A model generated the notes under the pieces. That model ran no database searches, had not been told where the DNA came from, and saw only the letters and a list, made by a program, of their open reading frames with translations. 30,915 nucleotides of DNA from Pseudomonadota bacterium (GTDB lineage Bacteria; Myxococcota; Myxococcia; Myxococcales; Myxococcaceae): contig JAFAAN010000170.1 of the NCBI GenBank assembly GCA_023426545.1, forward strand, positions 1 to 30,915, read 5' to 3'. A program made the translations under genes and the position numbers. This document shows, one piece after another, positions 8,466-16,086 of this stretch; the first letter of the stretch is position 1; every line of letters begins with the position of its first letter.

Positions 8466-9031
8466 CCGGAGACGATGCGCCAGCGCAGCGTCCCGTCCTT
8501 GTCCGGCTCCATGACCTCCACGCGCGGGTTCTTCGCGCTGGAGCACTCCAGGTAGGCCTTGAAGCCCCCCGCCATCTCGTGGATGGCGACCGGCGTCCGG
8601 TAGGTGAACTGGCGAAGCAGCAACATGCCGGTGCCGTTCTCATCCTGGTGCAGCAGCTCCCCCTGGTCGCAGTAGGAGCGCCACATGCGCCGCGCCATGC
8701 CCAGCACCATGTTGGGCGTGGTGAAGCGCAGCACCATCTTGAAGATGGAGTGGATGTCCCGCAGGGTGACTTCGTAGCCCACGGTCTGGGCCCCCTCCGG
8801 TTTGCCGTCGAAGTGGCGGTCCACCACATGCTGGATGATGCCGAAGTACGTCTCCACCGGAACCCAGCCCACCGCCAGCGTCGTCCGTGGGTCCGCGTGG
8901 GGCTGGAGCTCGAGGCTCAGCGACTCCACGGCTGTCCGCGCGGTGTCCTCGCCGAAGCGCTCATGCACGTAGGCCAGCAGGTTCTGGACGGTGAAGCCCT
9001 TGTAATTCACTCCCGACAATGAGGCTGTCAC
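8462..9031 (-). CDS. Uncharacterised protein (DUF2378/TIGR02265-like?)
   Basis: This 189-residue protein is predicted from a GTG at 9031, which has GGGGGGT 9 nt upstream; the frame stays open to a TTG at 9094, but that would place a perfect inverted repeat inside the coding region. The sequence contains a hydrophobic-helical N-terminal half (NYKGFTVQNLLAYVHERFG) and a C-terminal half with LGMARRMWRSYCDQGELL and LLLRQFTYRTPVAIHEM. The layout (helical half, then a Trp-rich small-molecule-like sensor half of about 190 residues) resembles the myxobacterial DUF2378/TIGR02265 proteins and V4R/H-NOX-like sensors, but I cannot confirm membership. No signal peptide. It lies 139 bp downstream of the amidohydrolase gene. 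Coding status is good; family is tentative. Confidence 0.65.
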   Translation of the reverse strand: MTASLSGVNYKGFTVQNLLAYVHERFGEDTARTAVESLSLELQPHADPRTTLAVGWVPVETYFGIIQHVVDRHFDGKPEGAQTVGYEVTLRDIHSIFKMVLRFTTPNMVLGMARRMWRSYCDQGELLHQDENGTGMLLLRQFTYRTPVAIHEMAGGFKAYLECSSAKNPRVEVMEPDKDGTLRWRIVSG

Positions 9032-9054
9032 GCTTTCGATACCCCCCGCGCCAG

Positions 9055-9079
9055 CCTGTGAGCCGGCCTGGCTCACAGG
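9055..9079. promoter_or_regulatory. Perfect 10-bp inverted repeat upstream of the 8462-9031 gene
   Basis: CCTGTGAGCC (9055-9064) and GGCTCACAGG (9070-9079) are perfect arms around GGCCT. It lies 24 bp upstream of the chosen GTG start and 92 bp after the amidohydrolase stop on the same strand. There is no T-run, so an operator is as likely as a terminator. Confidence 0.5.
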
Positions 9080-9170
9080 AGGGTTGCGGCACAATCGACA
9101 TGCTAGAGCACTCCGCGACGTGGCGGAAATATCAGCTCACGCTCATTCCCGCCCGGTCCGCTCCAGCCCC

Positions 9171-10892
9171 TCAACGCTGGAATGCCCGGAAGACCTCGAT
9201 ACCCGCGACCACCGTCAGCCGCACCTGGGCGCCGGGCAGCTCGGAGGCGGGCGCGTCCACGGGGTCCACCGTCAGCGCCACGAAGTCCGCGTCCATGCCG
9301 GGCTGGAGCCGGCCGCGCCGCGCTTCCGCGAAGGACGCGTGCGCCGCGCCCACCGTGAAGCCCTCCAGCGCCTCCTGCCCGCTGAGCCGCTGCCCTGCGT
9401 ACCAGCCGCCCTCCGGCAGGCCGCGGAGGTCCTGTCGCGTGCGCGCCGCGTACAGGCCGGCCAGCACGTCCGGCCGCTCCACGGGGAAGTCGCTGCCCAG
9501 CGCGAGCACCGCGCCGGACGCCTTCAGCCGCTGCCAGGCGTAGGCGCCGCGGATGCGCTCCGGGCCCACCCGCGCCTCCGCCCACGGCATGTCGCTGGTG
9601 GCGTGCGTGGGCTGCACGCTGGCGATGAAGCCGCCGCGGCCCAGCCGGTCGATGTCCTCCGGGCGCATGACCTGGGCGTGCTCCACGCGGTGCCGGCCGG
9701 ACTGCTGCGTGCCGGTGGCCTCGGCCGCGCGCGAGAGCACGTCCAGCACCACCGTGTTGGCCCGGTCGCCAATCGCATGCGTGCACACCTGGAATCCCCG
9801 CGCCATGAAGGCGCGCACCCGCGCCTCGTACTCCTCGGGCGTCAGCAGCAGCAGGCCGCGGTGGCCGGGCTCGTCGCTGTAGTCCTGGTGCAGCGCCGCG
9901 CCCCGGCTGCCCAGCGCGCCGTCCAGGGTGAGCTTCACCGCGCGCATCGTCAGCATCCGCCCCTCATGGGGGCCTTCCTTCAGGTACGTCTCCCGGTCAC
10001 CCGTCTGGCCGTCCGCCATGGCGTAGACGCGCAGCGGCAGCTTGCCCTCCTTGTCCCAGCGCTGGAGCAGCCGGAAGGTGCGCAGGTCCATGCCCGCGTC
10101 ATGGACGCCGGTGAGGCCCACCTGCGCGCTGTGCTTGAGCGCCGCCGTCAACTGCGCGGCGTGCTGCGCGTCCGTGGCCTGCGGCAGCACCGCTTCAATC
10201 AGCGCCATGGCGTTGTCCACCAGGATGCCGGTGGGCTCGCCGCCCTCACCGCGGAGGATGCGGCCACCGGCCGGGTCCTTCGTGTCGCGGGTGATGCCCG
10301 CGCGCCGCAGCGCCTCGCCGTTGACCCACAGCGCGTGCCCGTCCACGCGGCTCAGGGCCACCGGCCGCGTGGGGAAGCGCGCGTCCAGGTCCGCGCGCGT
10401 CGGGAAGGCCTTGTCCTGCCAGTCATTCTGGTCCCAGCCCTGGCCCAGCAGCCAGTCACCCCGGAACGCGGAGGACGGCGCGGAGGAGAGGCGCTCCAGG
10501 GTCTCTGCCTTGGAGTCCACGCCCTGGAGGCCCACCGTCACCAGGCCCTGGCCCAGCCCCGCCAGATGGCCGTGCGAATCGGTGAGGCCGGGCACCACCG
10601 TGACGCTGCCCAGCTCCACCACGCGCGCGTCGTTGCCCGCGGCGGCGAGCACCTCGTCCTTCGTGCCGGTGGCCAGCACCTTGCCATCCTTCACCGCGAG
10701 CGCCTCGACCAGCGGCTTCGCCGGGTCCAGCGTCCGGATGCGCTGGGCCACGTAGACCGTCGTGGCGGCGGTGGGCTCCGGGATGGGGGCCGGGCCGTCA
10801 TCCACGGGCGGCACGCGCCGTGTGCAGCCCGTAAGGCTTGTCAGGAGGAGTACCGCCCCGAGCAATCCACCACCGAGTCGTCGCAGCGTCAT
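9171..10892 (-). CDS. Amidohydrolase (YtcJ-like, metal-dependent) lipoprotein
   Basis: The 573-residue product from ATG 10892 has a lipoprotein signal with LTSLTGC (Cys23). It continues as an amidohydrolase family 3 enzyme: a beta-sandwich start (TTVYVAQRIRTLDPAKP), the metal-binding H-x-H in VVPGLTDSHGHLAGLG, FQVCTHAIGDRAN and HRVEHAQVM with candidate metal-ligand His residues, and LGSDFPVE with the catalytic Asp. YtcJ-type enzymes hydrolyse amide or related C-N bonds using one or two metal ions; the substrate is unknown. Lipidation places it outside the inner membrane. Upstream in-frame starts would bury the signal peptide, so ATG 10892 is preferred. It follows the rhomboid gene by 118 bp on the same strand. 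Confidence 0.88.
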   Translation of the reverse strand: MTLRRLGGGLLGAVLLLTSLTGCTRRVPPVDDGPAPIPEPTAATTVYVAQRIRTLDPAKPLVEALAVKDGKVLATGTKDEVLAAAGNDARVVELGSVTVVPGLTDSHGHLAGLGQGLVTVGLQGVDSKAETLERLSSAPSSAFRGDWLLGQGWDQNDWQDKAFPTRADLDARFPTRPVALSRVDGHALWVNGEALRRAGITRDTKDPAGGRILRGEGGEPTGILVDNAMALIEAVLPQATDAQHAAQLTAALKHSAQVGLTGVHDAGMDLRTFRLLQRWDKEGKLPLRVYAMADGQTGDRETYLKEGPHEGRMLTMRAVKLTLDGALGSRGAALHQDYSDEPGHRGLLLLTPEEYEARVRAFMARGFQVCTHAIGDRANTVVLDVLSRAAEATGTQQSGRHRVEHAQVMRPEDIDRLGRGGFIASVQPTHATSDMPWAEARVGPERIRGAYAWQRLKASGAVLALGSDFPVERPDVLAGLYAARTRQDLRGLPEGGWYAGQRLSGQEALEGFTVGAAHASFAEARRGRLQPGMDADFVALTVDPVDAPASELPGAQVRLTVVAGIEVFRAFQR

Positions 10893-11010
10893 GTCTGGCA
10901 CCCCGTCTGGGAGCCCGCGCCAATTCCTGGCGTGGCCGGCATGACACTCTGGCGCACCCGGAAGGAGAGGCCAAGGGCTGATGCCCGGCGCGCGCGGGCC
11001 CCTCACCGCT

Positions 11011-11781
11011 TCAGGGATGGTCGGGATGCATCCGGTGCCGTATCGAGGTGCGCTGGCCCGTATACCGCGGGTTCTGGAACAGCTTGATGAGGACCATGCC
11101 CGCGATGAAGCCGCCGATGTGGGCCCAGAAGGCCACGCCCTCCGACGGCTCCGCCACCGTGTTGAGCTGGGGCAGGCCGCTGAAGAGCTGCACGCCGAAC
11201 CACCACAGGAGCACCGCCCAGGCGGGCACGGGGATGACGCGGATGAAGATGAAGAGGATGAACAGCATGTTCACCCGCACCCGCGGGTAGAGCAGCAGGT
11301 AGGCGCCCATGACGCCGGAGATGGCGCCGGAGGCGCCCACGGTCGGCACCGGCGAGCTCGGGTCCACCAGCAGGTGCGCCGCCGCCGCAGCCAGGCCGCA
11401 CAGCAGGTAGAACACCACGAAGCGCAGGCGGCCCATGCTGTCCTCGACGTTGTTGCCGAAGACCCAGAAGAAGAGGCAGTTGCCCAGCAGGTGCCCCCAG
11501 CCGCCGTGCAGGAACATGGACGTCAGGGGCGTGAGGACATTGATGGGCTCTTGGTCCACCACGCACGCCATCCCGTCTCCCAGCGGGACGGCCAGGCCCA
11601 GGGGCGCCCTGCCCGTCAGCTCACCGGGCACCATGCCCAGGTTGCAGACGCTGGCCAGGAGCCGGTAGGCATCCAGGCCCGCGCCCTGGATGAAGACCCA
11701 GACGAAGCCGATGGCGCCGAGCAGCAGGTACGTCACGACGGGCGTGCGGAGGGTGGGGTTGTCGTCGCTGATGGGAATCAT
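11011..11781 (-). CDS. Rhomboid family intramembrane serine protease
   Basis: This 256-residue integral membrane protein has six or so hydrophobic segments. It carries the rhomboid signature set: LHGGWGHLLGN (His92, His97, Asn101) in the second core helix, GASGAISGVMGAYL with nucleophile Ser151, and FWAHIGGFIAGM with catalytic His221. Rhomboids cut transmembrane segments of other proteins inside the bilayer, often near the extracytoplasmic face. The long loop after the first helix (about 50-80) is typical of bacterial rhomboids. The amidohydrolase gene follows on the same strand, so co-transcription is possible. Family is certain; the substrate is unknown. Confidence 0.95.
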   Translation of the reverse strand: MIPISDDNPTLRTPVVTYLLLGAIGFVWVFIQGAGLDAYRLLASVCNLGMVPGELTGRAPLGLAVPLGDGMACVVDQEPINVLTPLTSMFLHGGWGHLLGNCLFFWVFGNNVEDSMGRLRFVVFYLLCGLAAAAAHLLVDPSSPVPTVGASGAISGVMGAYLLLYPRVRVNMLFILFIFIRVIPVPAWAVLLWWFGVQLFSGLPQLNTVAEPSEGVAFWAHIGGFIAGMVLIKLFQNPRYTGQRTSIRHRMHPDHP

Positions 11782-11929
11782 AGGGGAGCCCCATCATGCG
11801 CATCCGTGGGGCGGACGGCGAAGGCCGGCGGTGGGATGTGCGTCGGCGGACGCCTCCGGGCTCATACGCCATGAGCGGGTGGGATGCTTGCGCTGGACAA
11901 CCATCATTTGGGGGGCTTGGCTGCGGGAA

Positions 11930-11962
11930 GAGTGTTGAGGGATGGTTGGCCGCCTCACACTC
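11930..11962 (+). promoter_or_regulatory. Leader stem-loop before the 11980 lipoprotein
   Basis: GAGTGT-T-GAGG (11930-11940) pairs with CCTCACACTC (11953-11962), 10 bp with one bulged T and a 12-nt loop. It ends 17 nt before the ATG, just upstream of GGAG at 11967-11970. A leader structure or operator is possible; no known family is recognised. Confidence 0.35.
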
Positions 11963-11979
11963 CCACGGAGTCTTGAGAA

Positions 11980-12504
11980 ATGAACCTGTCGATGCTGTCG
12001 CGCGGGACCACCGCGCTCCTCGTGGTTGCCGCCCTGGCCCTCACCACCGCTGGCTGCGCGGCGCGCCGCCGTGAGGCCTTCCTGCTGGAGCGGGCCCGCA
12101 ACCACGTCTACCGCATGCCCGTGGCCGAGGTGTACCCGCAGGCCCTCGCCCTGCTGAAGGAGAAGGGCTACTCCCTCAAGGAGGGCCAGAGCGGCTATGA
12201 GGCCACCACCGAGTGGTTGATGCAGGGCGCGCCGTCGTCGCTGGGCACCACCCAGGTCCGCTACCTGGTGCGTGGCATCGAGAAGGGGCCGGGCCAGAGC
12301 GCGGTGGAGTTCACCCGTCAGCTCGTCACCGAGTCCGCGGGTGCCGCCAATACGTCCGGCCGCGCGCGTGAAATCTCCGAGCCCGCGGTGCGCGCCGATG
12401 GAGGCAACGTCACCCGCGACGAGGAGATGGAGTGGGAGCTGGTCCAGCGCGTCGACGCCGAGTCCGCCGCGGCCCTGCGCGCCGAGGCCGAGAAGATTCA
12501 GTAG
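11980..12504 (+). CDS. Predicted lipoprotein, unknown function
   Basis: The 174-residue protein has a signal peptide ending in TTAGC (lipidation Cys near residue 25) and a basic AARRREAFLLERARNHVYRMP start to the mature region. The segment PVAEVYPQALALLKEKGYSLKEGQSGYEATTEWL resembles small periplasmic lipoproteins that fold as an alpha/beta unit with an N-terminal helix, but I cannot name a family. The C-terminal 70 residues are charged and helical (RDEEMEWELVQRVDAESAAALRAEAEKIQ). It sits alone on the + strand, with 2 bp between its stop and the stop of the convergent ribonuclease Z gene. Lipidation is well supported; function is unknown. Confidence 0.8.
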   Translation: MNLSMLSRGTTALLVVAALALTTAGCAARRREAFLLERARNHVYRMPVAEVYPQALALLKEKGYSLKEGQSGYEATTEWLMQGAPSSLGTTQVRYLVRGIEKGPGQSAVEFTRQLVTESAGAANTSGRAREISEPAVRADGGNVTRDEEMEWELVQRVDAESAAALRAEAEKIQ

Positions 12505-12506
12505 CC

Positions 12507-13430
12507 TCAGTCCCGCAGGGGCAGCTCGAGGGTGAGCCCGTCGAAGGCCACCTCCACCGGCCCCTTGTACTCCTCGCGCGCCTGCGCGAGCAGCTTCGAG
12601 GGGTCGGTGTCGTGCCGGCTGGACAGGTGGGTGAGCACCAGCCGCCGTGCTCCCGCCTCCCGCGCCACGCGCGCCGCCTCCCGGGCCGTGGAGTGGTGGG
12701 TCTGCTCCGCCCGCTCCTGCTCGTCGTCGGAGAAGGTGGACTCGTGGATCAGCAGGTCCGCGTCCTGTGCGGCCTTCACCACCGCGGAGCAGGGCCGGGT
12801 GTCGCCGGAGATGACCAGCCGGCGCCCGGGGCGCGGCGCGCCGAGCACCTCGTCCGGCTTCACCGTCCGCCCGTCCGCCAGCGTCACCGGCTCGCCCCGC
12901 TGGAGCTTCCCGAAGCTGGGGCCTTCGGGCACGCCCAGGGCCCGCGCCATGTCCAGGTTGAAGCGGCCGGGCCGGTCGTTCTCCACCAGCGCGTAGGCCA
13001 GCGCGTGGATGCGGTGGTCGACACCCACGGCGTGGACGGCGTACCCGTTGCGCTGCACCACGTCGCCGTCCTTCAGCTCGTGGATCTCCACCGGGTAGGC
13101 CATGGACTCCACGCCCAGGTGCACGGCCTGGTGGAGCACCCGCTTCGCCGAGGGCGGGCCATACAGGTGGATGGGCTCGGAGCGCCCGGTCATCCCCAGC
13201 GTGCGCAGGAAGCCGATGATGCCCAGGTAGTGGTCCGCGTGGAAGTGCGTGAAGAACACCGCGTCCACGGTGAAGCCGGTGCCGTAGCGCACCATCTGCC
13301 GCTGGCTGCCCTCACCACAGTCGAACAACAGCAGGTCCGCGTGCGCCTTCACCGCGAGTCCGGAAAGGTTCCGGTGCAGCGTGGGCTGCGCGGCCGATGT
13401 TCCGAGAAACGTGAGCCTGAGGAGGGACAT
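12507..13430 (-). CDS. rnz: Ribonuclease Z
   Basis: This 307-residue metallo-beta-lactamase-fold enzyme is tRNase Z, the endonuclease that trims the 3' trailer of tRNA precursors. It has the fold signature THFHADHYLG (His62, His64, Asp66, His67), a further zinc ligand region GVDHRIHALAY, SGDTRPC (bridging Asp) and LTHLSSRH. The GPSFGKLQRG segment is the RNase Z-specific region, and the start MSLLRLTFLGTSAAQPT is typical of the family, so ATG 13430 is preferred over the open frame upstream. Length fits bacterial RNase Z (about 300-320 residues). It is monocistronic by appearance, convergent with the lipoprotein gene on the left and divergent from the DUF2293 gene. Confidence 0.95.
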   Translation of the reverse strand: MSLLRLTFLGTSAAQPTLHRNLSGLAVKAHADLLLFDCGEGSQRQMVRYGTGFTVDAVFFTHFHADHYLGIIGFLRTLGMTGRSEPIHLYGPPSAKRVLHQAVHLGVESMAYPVEIHELKDGDVVQRNGYAVHAVGVDHRIHALAYALVENDRPGRFNLDMARALGVPEGPSFGKLQRGEPVTLADGRTVKPDEVLGAPRPGRRLVISGDTRPCSAVVKAAQDADLLIHESTFSDDEQERAEQTHHSTAREAARVAREAGARRLVLTHLSSRHDTDPSKLLAQAREEYKGPVEVAFDGLTLELPLRD

Positions 13431-13572
13431 GCCGGCACTTCCCACGCGTAGAGGACCTCCCGCGCCGATGAGCCGCTGGCGCGAAGCCGCCATTTAGCAG
13501 GGTTGGACGCCCCCGCGCTTCCCTGACTGACGCTGGCTGCGTTATGTGGCCGCCCCGACACCGGACTCCGCC

Positions 13573-14250
13573 ATGCCTGAATCCCTGACCTTCGCGCCGA
13601 CCTCGGACCCCCGCCGCGTGCGCGCGCCTGACGGCCGCATCCTCAGCGTGCCGGACGGCTGGGCCCTGCTGCCGCCGGGAGACGCCGGGCTCACCCGCCG
13701 CGTGAAGGCGGCGGGGCCGTCCTGGACGGTGGTGGAGAAGGTGGGGCGCAAGCTGTTCTCACGAGGCGTGTGGGCGCCGGAGGCGCACATCGTCCGGGCC
13801 CGGGCCGCCCTGGAGGCCGAGCGCGCCACCCCCGCCTACGAGAAGAAGCTGGCCGCGGGCCGCGAGCGCCGCGCCCGCGAGCAGGCGGCCTACGAGGTCG
13901 ACTTCGCCAACGCCGTGCTGCGCTTCCTCGCCTTCTCTCCGGCGTGGCTGCCCCACGCCAAGCGGCTCGCCGTGCTCGTCGCCTCCCATGCCACCCCCGT
14001 GGGCAGCGGCACCGTGGCGCGCACCGAGCGCATCTCGCTGGAGCGCCGCGCCGAGGCGGCCGTCATCGCCTGGATGCGGCACCAGACCACGGGCTACGAC
14101 GACATGCGCATCGCCCGGGTGAAGGGCGCCCGGCGCGAGGTGCGCCGTGAGCTGGCGGACCTCTCTCGCGCCGTGCTGGACCTGCACCGCCGCGACGCGC
14201 CCCACGCGCCCACCGCGTGTCCGCTGTGCGCCGCGCTCGTCCGCACGTGA
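13573..14250 (+). CDS. DUF2293 domain protein
   Basis: This 225-residue basic protein has the layout of DUF2293 proteins: an N-terminal segment APDGRILSVPDGWALLPPGDAGLTRRVKAAGPSWTV, then a helical, Arg-rich domain with TTGYDDMRIARVKGARREVRRELA. The region TPVGSGTVARTERISLERRAEAAVIAWMRHQTT is the family-typical core linking the two halves. The C-terminus ends in PTACPLCAALV, with a CPLC pair that could bind metal alone or in a dimer. DUF2293 has no established biochemistry known to me; the charge suggests nucleic-acid contact (inference). ATG 13573 is preferred to a GTG at 13546, though no clear ribosome site precedes either. Convergent with the STAS-like gene. Confidence 0.78.
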   Translation: MPESLTFAPTSDPRRVRAPDGRILSVPDGWALLPPGDAGLTRRVKAAGPSWTVVEKVGRKLFSRGVWAPEAHIVRARAALEAERATPAYEKKLAAGRERRAREQAAYEVDFANAVLRFLAFSPAWLPHAKRLAVLVASHATPVGSGTVARTERISLERRAEAAVIAWMRHQTTGYDDMRIARVKGARREVRRELADLSRAVLDLHRRDAPHAPTACPLCAALVRT

Positions 14251-14325
14251 GCGGCCTTTGAGCAGGGGCGGCTCACCTGGCGCAACGGGGGCGAGCCCTG
14301 AGGAGCGGGCCGCCGCGTGCGTGCC

Positions 14326-14754
14326 TCAGCGCGCCGCGTGCGCCGCCTCGCCGCCGTCGGAGGCGTCCAGGAAGTGGCGCGAGCGCGCCTGGGCCAGCTG
14401 GGCGTGGGCCTCCTCCAGCGACACGCAGTCCACCGTGATGTCGTTGTCCGCCGCCGCCGCGGAGGCCACGCGCGCCGTCTGGAGCCGGGCGATGGTGGAG
14501 TCCGAGACGTGCGCGCACATCACGCAGCCCATCTGCCGGCCATAGGCCACCACCTCGCCGAAGAGGGCGGCGGACTCCGGCTCCAGCGTCCTGAGCCCAC
14601 GCATGTCCGCGAGCACCAGGTGCCGGCCACCTCCATACGAGTCCGTCTCGTGCCGGTACCGGTTCGCGAAGTCCCGCATCTCGTTCGGCCTGACGAACCC
14701 ACTCAACCGCACGGTGACGGTACGGCGATTCTTGTCATTGCTGACTTCGAACAT
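14326..14754 (-). CDS. STAS-like domain protein
   Basis: The 142-residue product starts at ATG 14754, preceded by a near-perfect AGGAGGG (14762-14768) at 7-nt spacing; this overrides longer in-frame alternatives. The pattern MFEVSNDKNRRTVTVRLSGFVRPNEMRDFANRY, then HLVLADMRGLRTLEPESAALFGEVVAYGRQMG, and later hydrophobic strand/helix alternation fits a STAS-like (SpoIIAA-type) fold. In canonical anti-anti-sigma factors a phosphorylatable Ser follows the conserved Asp; here ADMRGLRTLEPES lacks an obvious DxS motif, so phospho-switching is doubtful. No signal peptide or partner kinase is adjacent. It may be a cytoplasmic signalling or lipid-binding module. The fold is inferred, moderate confidence. 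Confidence 0.65.
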   Translation of the reverse strand: MFEVSNDKNRRTVTVRLSGFVRPNEMRDFANRYRHETDSYGGGRHLVLADMRGLRTLEPESAALFGEVVAYGRQMGCVMCAHVSDSTIARLQTARVASAAAADNDITVDCVSLEEAHAQLAQARSRHFLDASDGGEAAHAAR

Positions 14755-14955
14755 GCGTGCGCCCTCCTCGCGAAGGCAAAGATTAGCATGAAAACAGACG
14801 CGGCTCCATGTGGCCCCCGGGGGCAGGTTCATGGCTGCGAGGGTGCGTGTCTGTGTCTGGTGAATCTGGCACTGGCGGAACATTCCCACGCACTGGCACC
14901 CGCGTGTGTCGTGGGCGCAATCCTTCGCTGACGGACGAACGCCCCGCCGGAGGGC

Positions 14956-15528
14956 TCAGGCGCGCTGGCTGCTTTCGCCCGTGATGACGGCCGAGCCGAT
15001 GAGGTGCGCCAGCCGGAGCGCCTCGGGGACGTGGCCGCGGTCCGTCACGCGGGCCAGCGCCTCGGCCACCCAGGCGGGCTCGGCGCCCTGCACCTGGAAG
15101 GTGAAGCCTCCCAACTGGTGGATGGGGCCCGCGCGCTTCAGCCTCGCCCAGCGCGCCTCCGCCCGCGGTAGACGCCGCAGCGCGCGCTCCACGGCGTCCA
15201 GGTCCGGAGGGCGCCGCATCACCGCCACACAGGGGCGCTTCAGGCGCTCGGCCAGCGCGGGCAGGTCCACGACGTTGAAGCCGCCGAAGGCAATGCCATC
15301 CAGCAGCACCAGGTGGAGCTGCGGCAGGAACTTGCCTCCCTCCAGCAGCCTGCACACCTCTTGTGTGGCGTTCCAGCCATCCCGGCGCACGCGTCCCCAG
15401 ACGAGCCCCTCGAAGCGCGTGCCGCCGCACACGACACCGGCCAGGGGCACGGCGGCGCCGGGGCGGCGCGAGAAGGGGCCGTCGTCGAAGCCAATGACGC
15501 GGGGAAGGCGGGGCAGGCGCAGGGTCAT
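14956..15528 (-). CDS. DUF99 (UPF0215) endonuclease V-like protein
   Basis: This 190-residue protein matches the DUF99/UPF0215 family, mostly archaeal, whose RNase H-like fold is related to endonuclease V. Visible motifs are RVIGFDDGPFSRR (family-start Asp-Asp-Gly), VWGRVRRDGWNATQEVCRLL, LVLLDGIAFGGFNVVDL (second acidic strand with Asp and the GGFN turn) and RPCVAVMRRPPDL. Endonuclease V cuts next to inosine in DNA or RNA; for DUF99 an activity on deaminated bases has been proposed, so a nucleic-acid repair role is plausible. It lies 88 bp after the cold-shock gene on the same strand, with a terminator between, so it likely has its own promoter. Family confidence is high; activity is inferred. 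Confidence 0.85.
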   Translation of the reverse strand: MTLRLPRLPRVIGFDDGPFSRRPGAAVPLAGVVCGGTRFEGLVWGRVRRDGWNATQEVCRLLEGGKFLPQLHLVLLDGIAFGGFNVVDLPALAERLKRPCVAVMRRPPDLDAVERALRRLPRAEARWARLKRAGPIHQLGGFTFQVQGAEPAWVAEALARVTDRGHVPEALRLAHLIGSAVITGESSQRA

Positions 15529-15557
15529 TCCATGCTCACGAAGGAGGCCCGCAAAGA

Positions 15558-15595
15558 GAAAGCCCGGGCCCGCCCGTGGGCGAGACCGGGCTTTC
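15558..15595 (-). terminator. Intrinsic terminator of the cold-shock gene
   Basis: Read on the - strand, GAAAGCCCGG and CCGGGCTTTC form perfect 10-bp arms (15586-15595 and 15558-15567) around an 18-nt loop with its own small inner stem. The tail TCTCTTTGC is T-rich. It begins 22 bp after the cold-shock stop. Confidence 0.8.
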
Positions 15596-15616
15596 GTGGC
15601 TTCGCCGGACCGCCGT

Positions 15617-15820
15617 TCAGGCCGCGCGAACGTTCTGCGCCTGCAGGCCCTTGGGGCCGCGGCCTACTTCGAACTCCACCTTCTGGCCTTCCTGCAGGGT
15701 GCGGAAGCCATCCATGTTGATGGCGCTGTGATGGACGAACACGTCCTCACCGCCTCCGTCCTGCACGATGAACCCAAAGCCCTTCGCATCGTTGAACCAC
15801 TTGACGGTACCGGTTGCCAT
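15617..15820 (-). CDS. Cold-shock family protein (CspA-like)
   Basis: This 67-residue protein is a complete cold-shock domain. It has GTVKWFNDAKGFGFI (RNP1, with exposed Trp and Phe residues) and DVFVHHSAI (RNP2), and ends GPKGLQAQNVRAA. CSD proteins bind single-stranded nucleic acid and act as RNA chaperones or antiterminators. The canonical length is 65-70 residues, so it is full length. The gene has a 5' leader with a short hairpin (15844-15859) and a strong terminator, so it is probably monocistronic. Myxobacteria carry several csp paralogs, some cold-inducible and some constitutive; which this is cannot be decided here. Confidence 0.96.
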   Translation of the reverse strand: MATGTVKWFNDAKGFGFIVQDGGGEDVFVHHSAINMDGFRTLQEGQKVEFEVGRGPKGLQAQNVRAA

Positions 15821-15843
15821 GAATCGCGTTCTCTCGTTCCAAA

Positions 15844-15859
15844 GCGGCTGGGGAGCCGC
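15844..15859 (-). promoter_or_regulatory. Leader hairpin of the cold-shock gene
   Basis: GCGGCT (15844-15849) and AGCCGC (15854-15859) form a 6-bp stem with a 4-nt loop, 23 nt upstream of the cold-shock ATG. Structured leaders are common in csp mRNAs, but this short stem alone does not prove a thermosensor. Confidence 0.35.
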
Positions 15860-16086
15860 GGATAGCGCCCTCTCAGAAACTGAAGGGCCGTGCTGCGGCT
15901 TCTAGTCTGCCCGGGGCGGGCCACCGAGTGGAAGCCCCCCTGTCTGCCTTCCAGCCGGGGAGCCGCAGGTGGACAGGGTTCCTACCCCCGGTGCCCGGGC
16001 AGGCAAGAGGCGTATCGCCATGCGTCACGGGCCGCGTGCCTACCGTAATGGCGATTTCGCGACGGGATGACTGGAAGGAGCGCCAC

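Noticed and set aside
6225..8546. Long open frame antisense to the DUF4139 gene
   Set aside because: Low-complexity Arg/Leu/His-rich translation produced by codon bias on the other strand; no recognisable domain.
9032..9094. TTG start at 9094 for the uncharacterised gene
   Set aside because: It would place the perfect inverted repeat inside the coding sequence, and GTG 9031 has a better ribosome site.
14855..14885. TGGCAC near 14869 as a sigma54 -24 element
   Set aside because: No TTGC element at the right distance, so the essential -12 half is missing.
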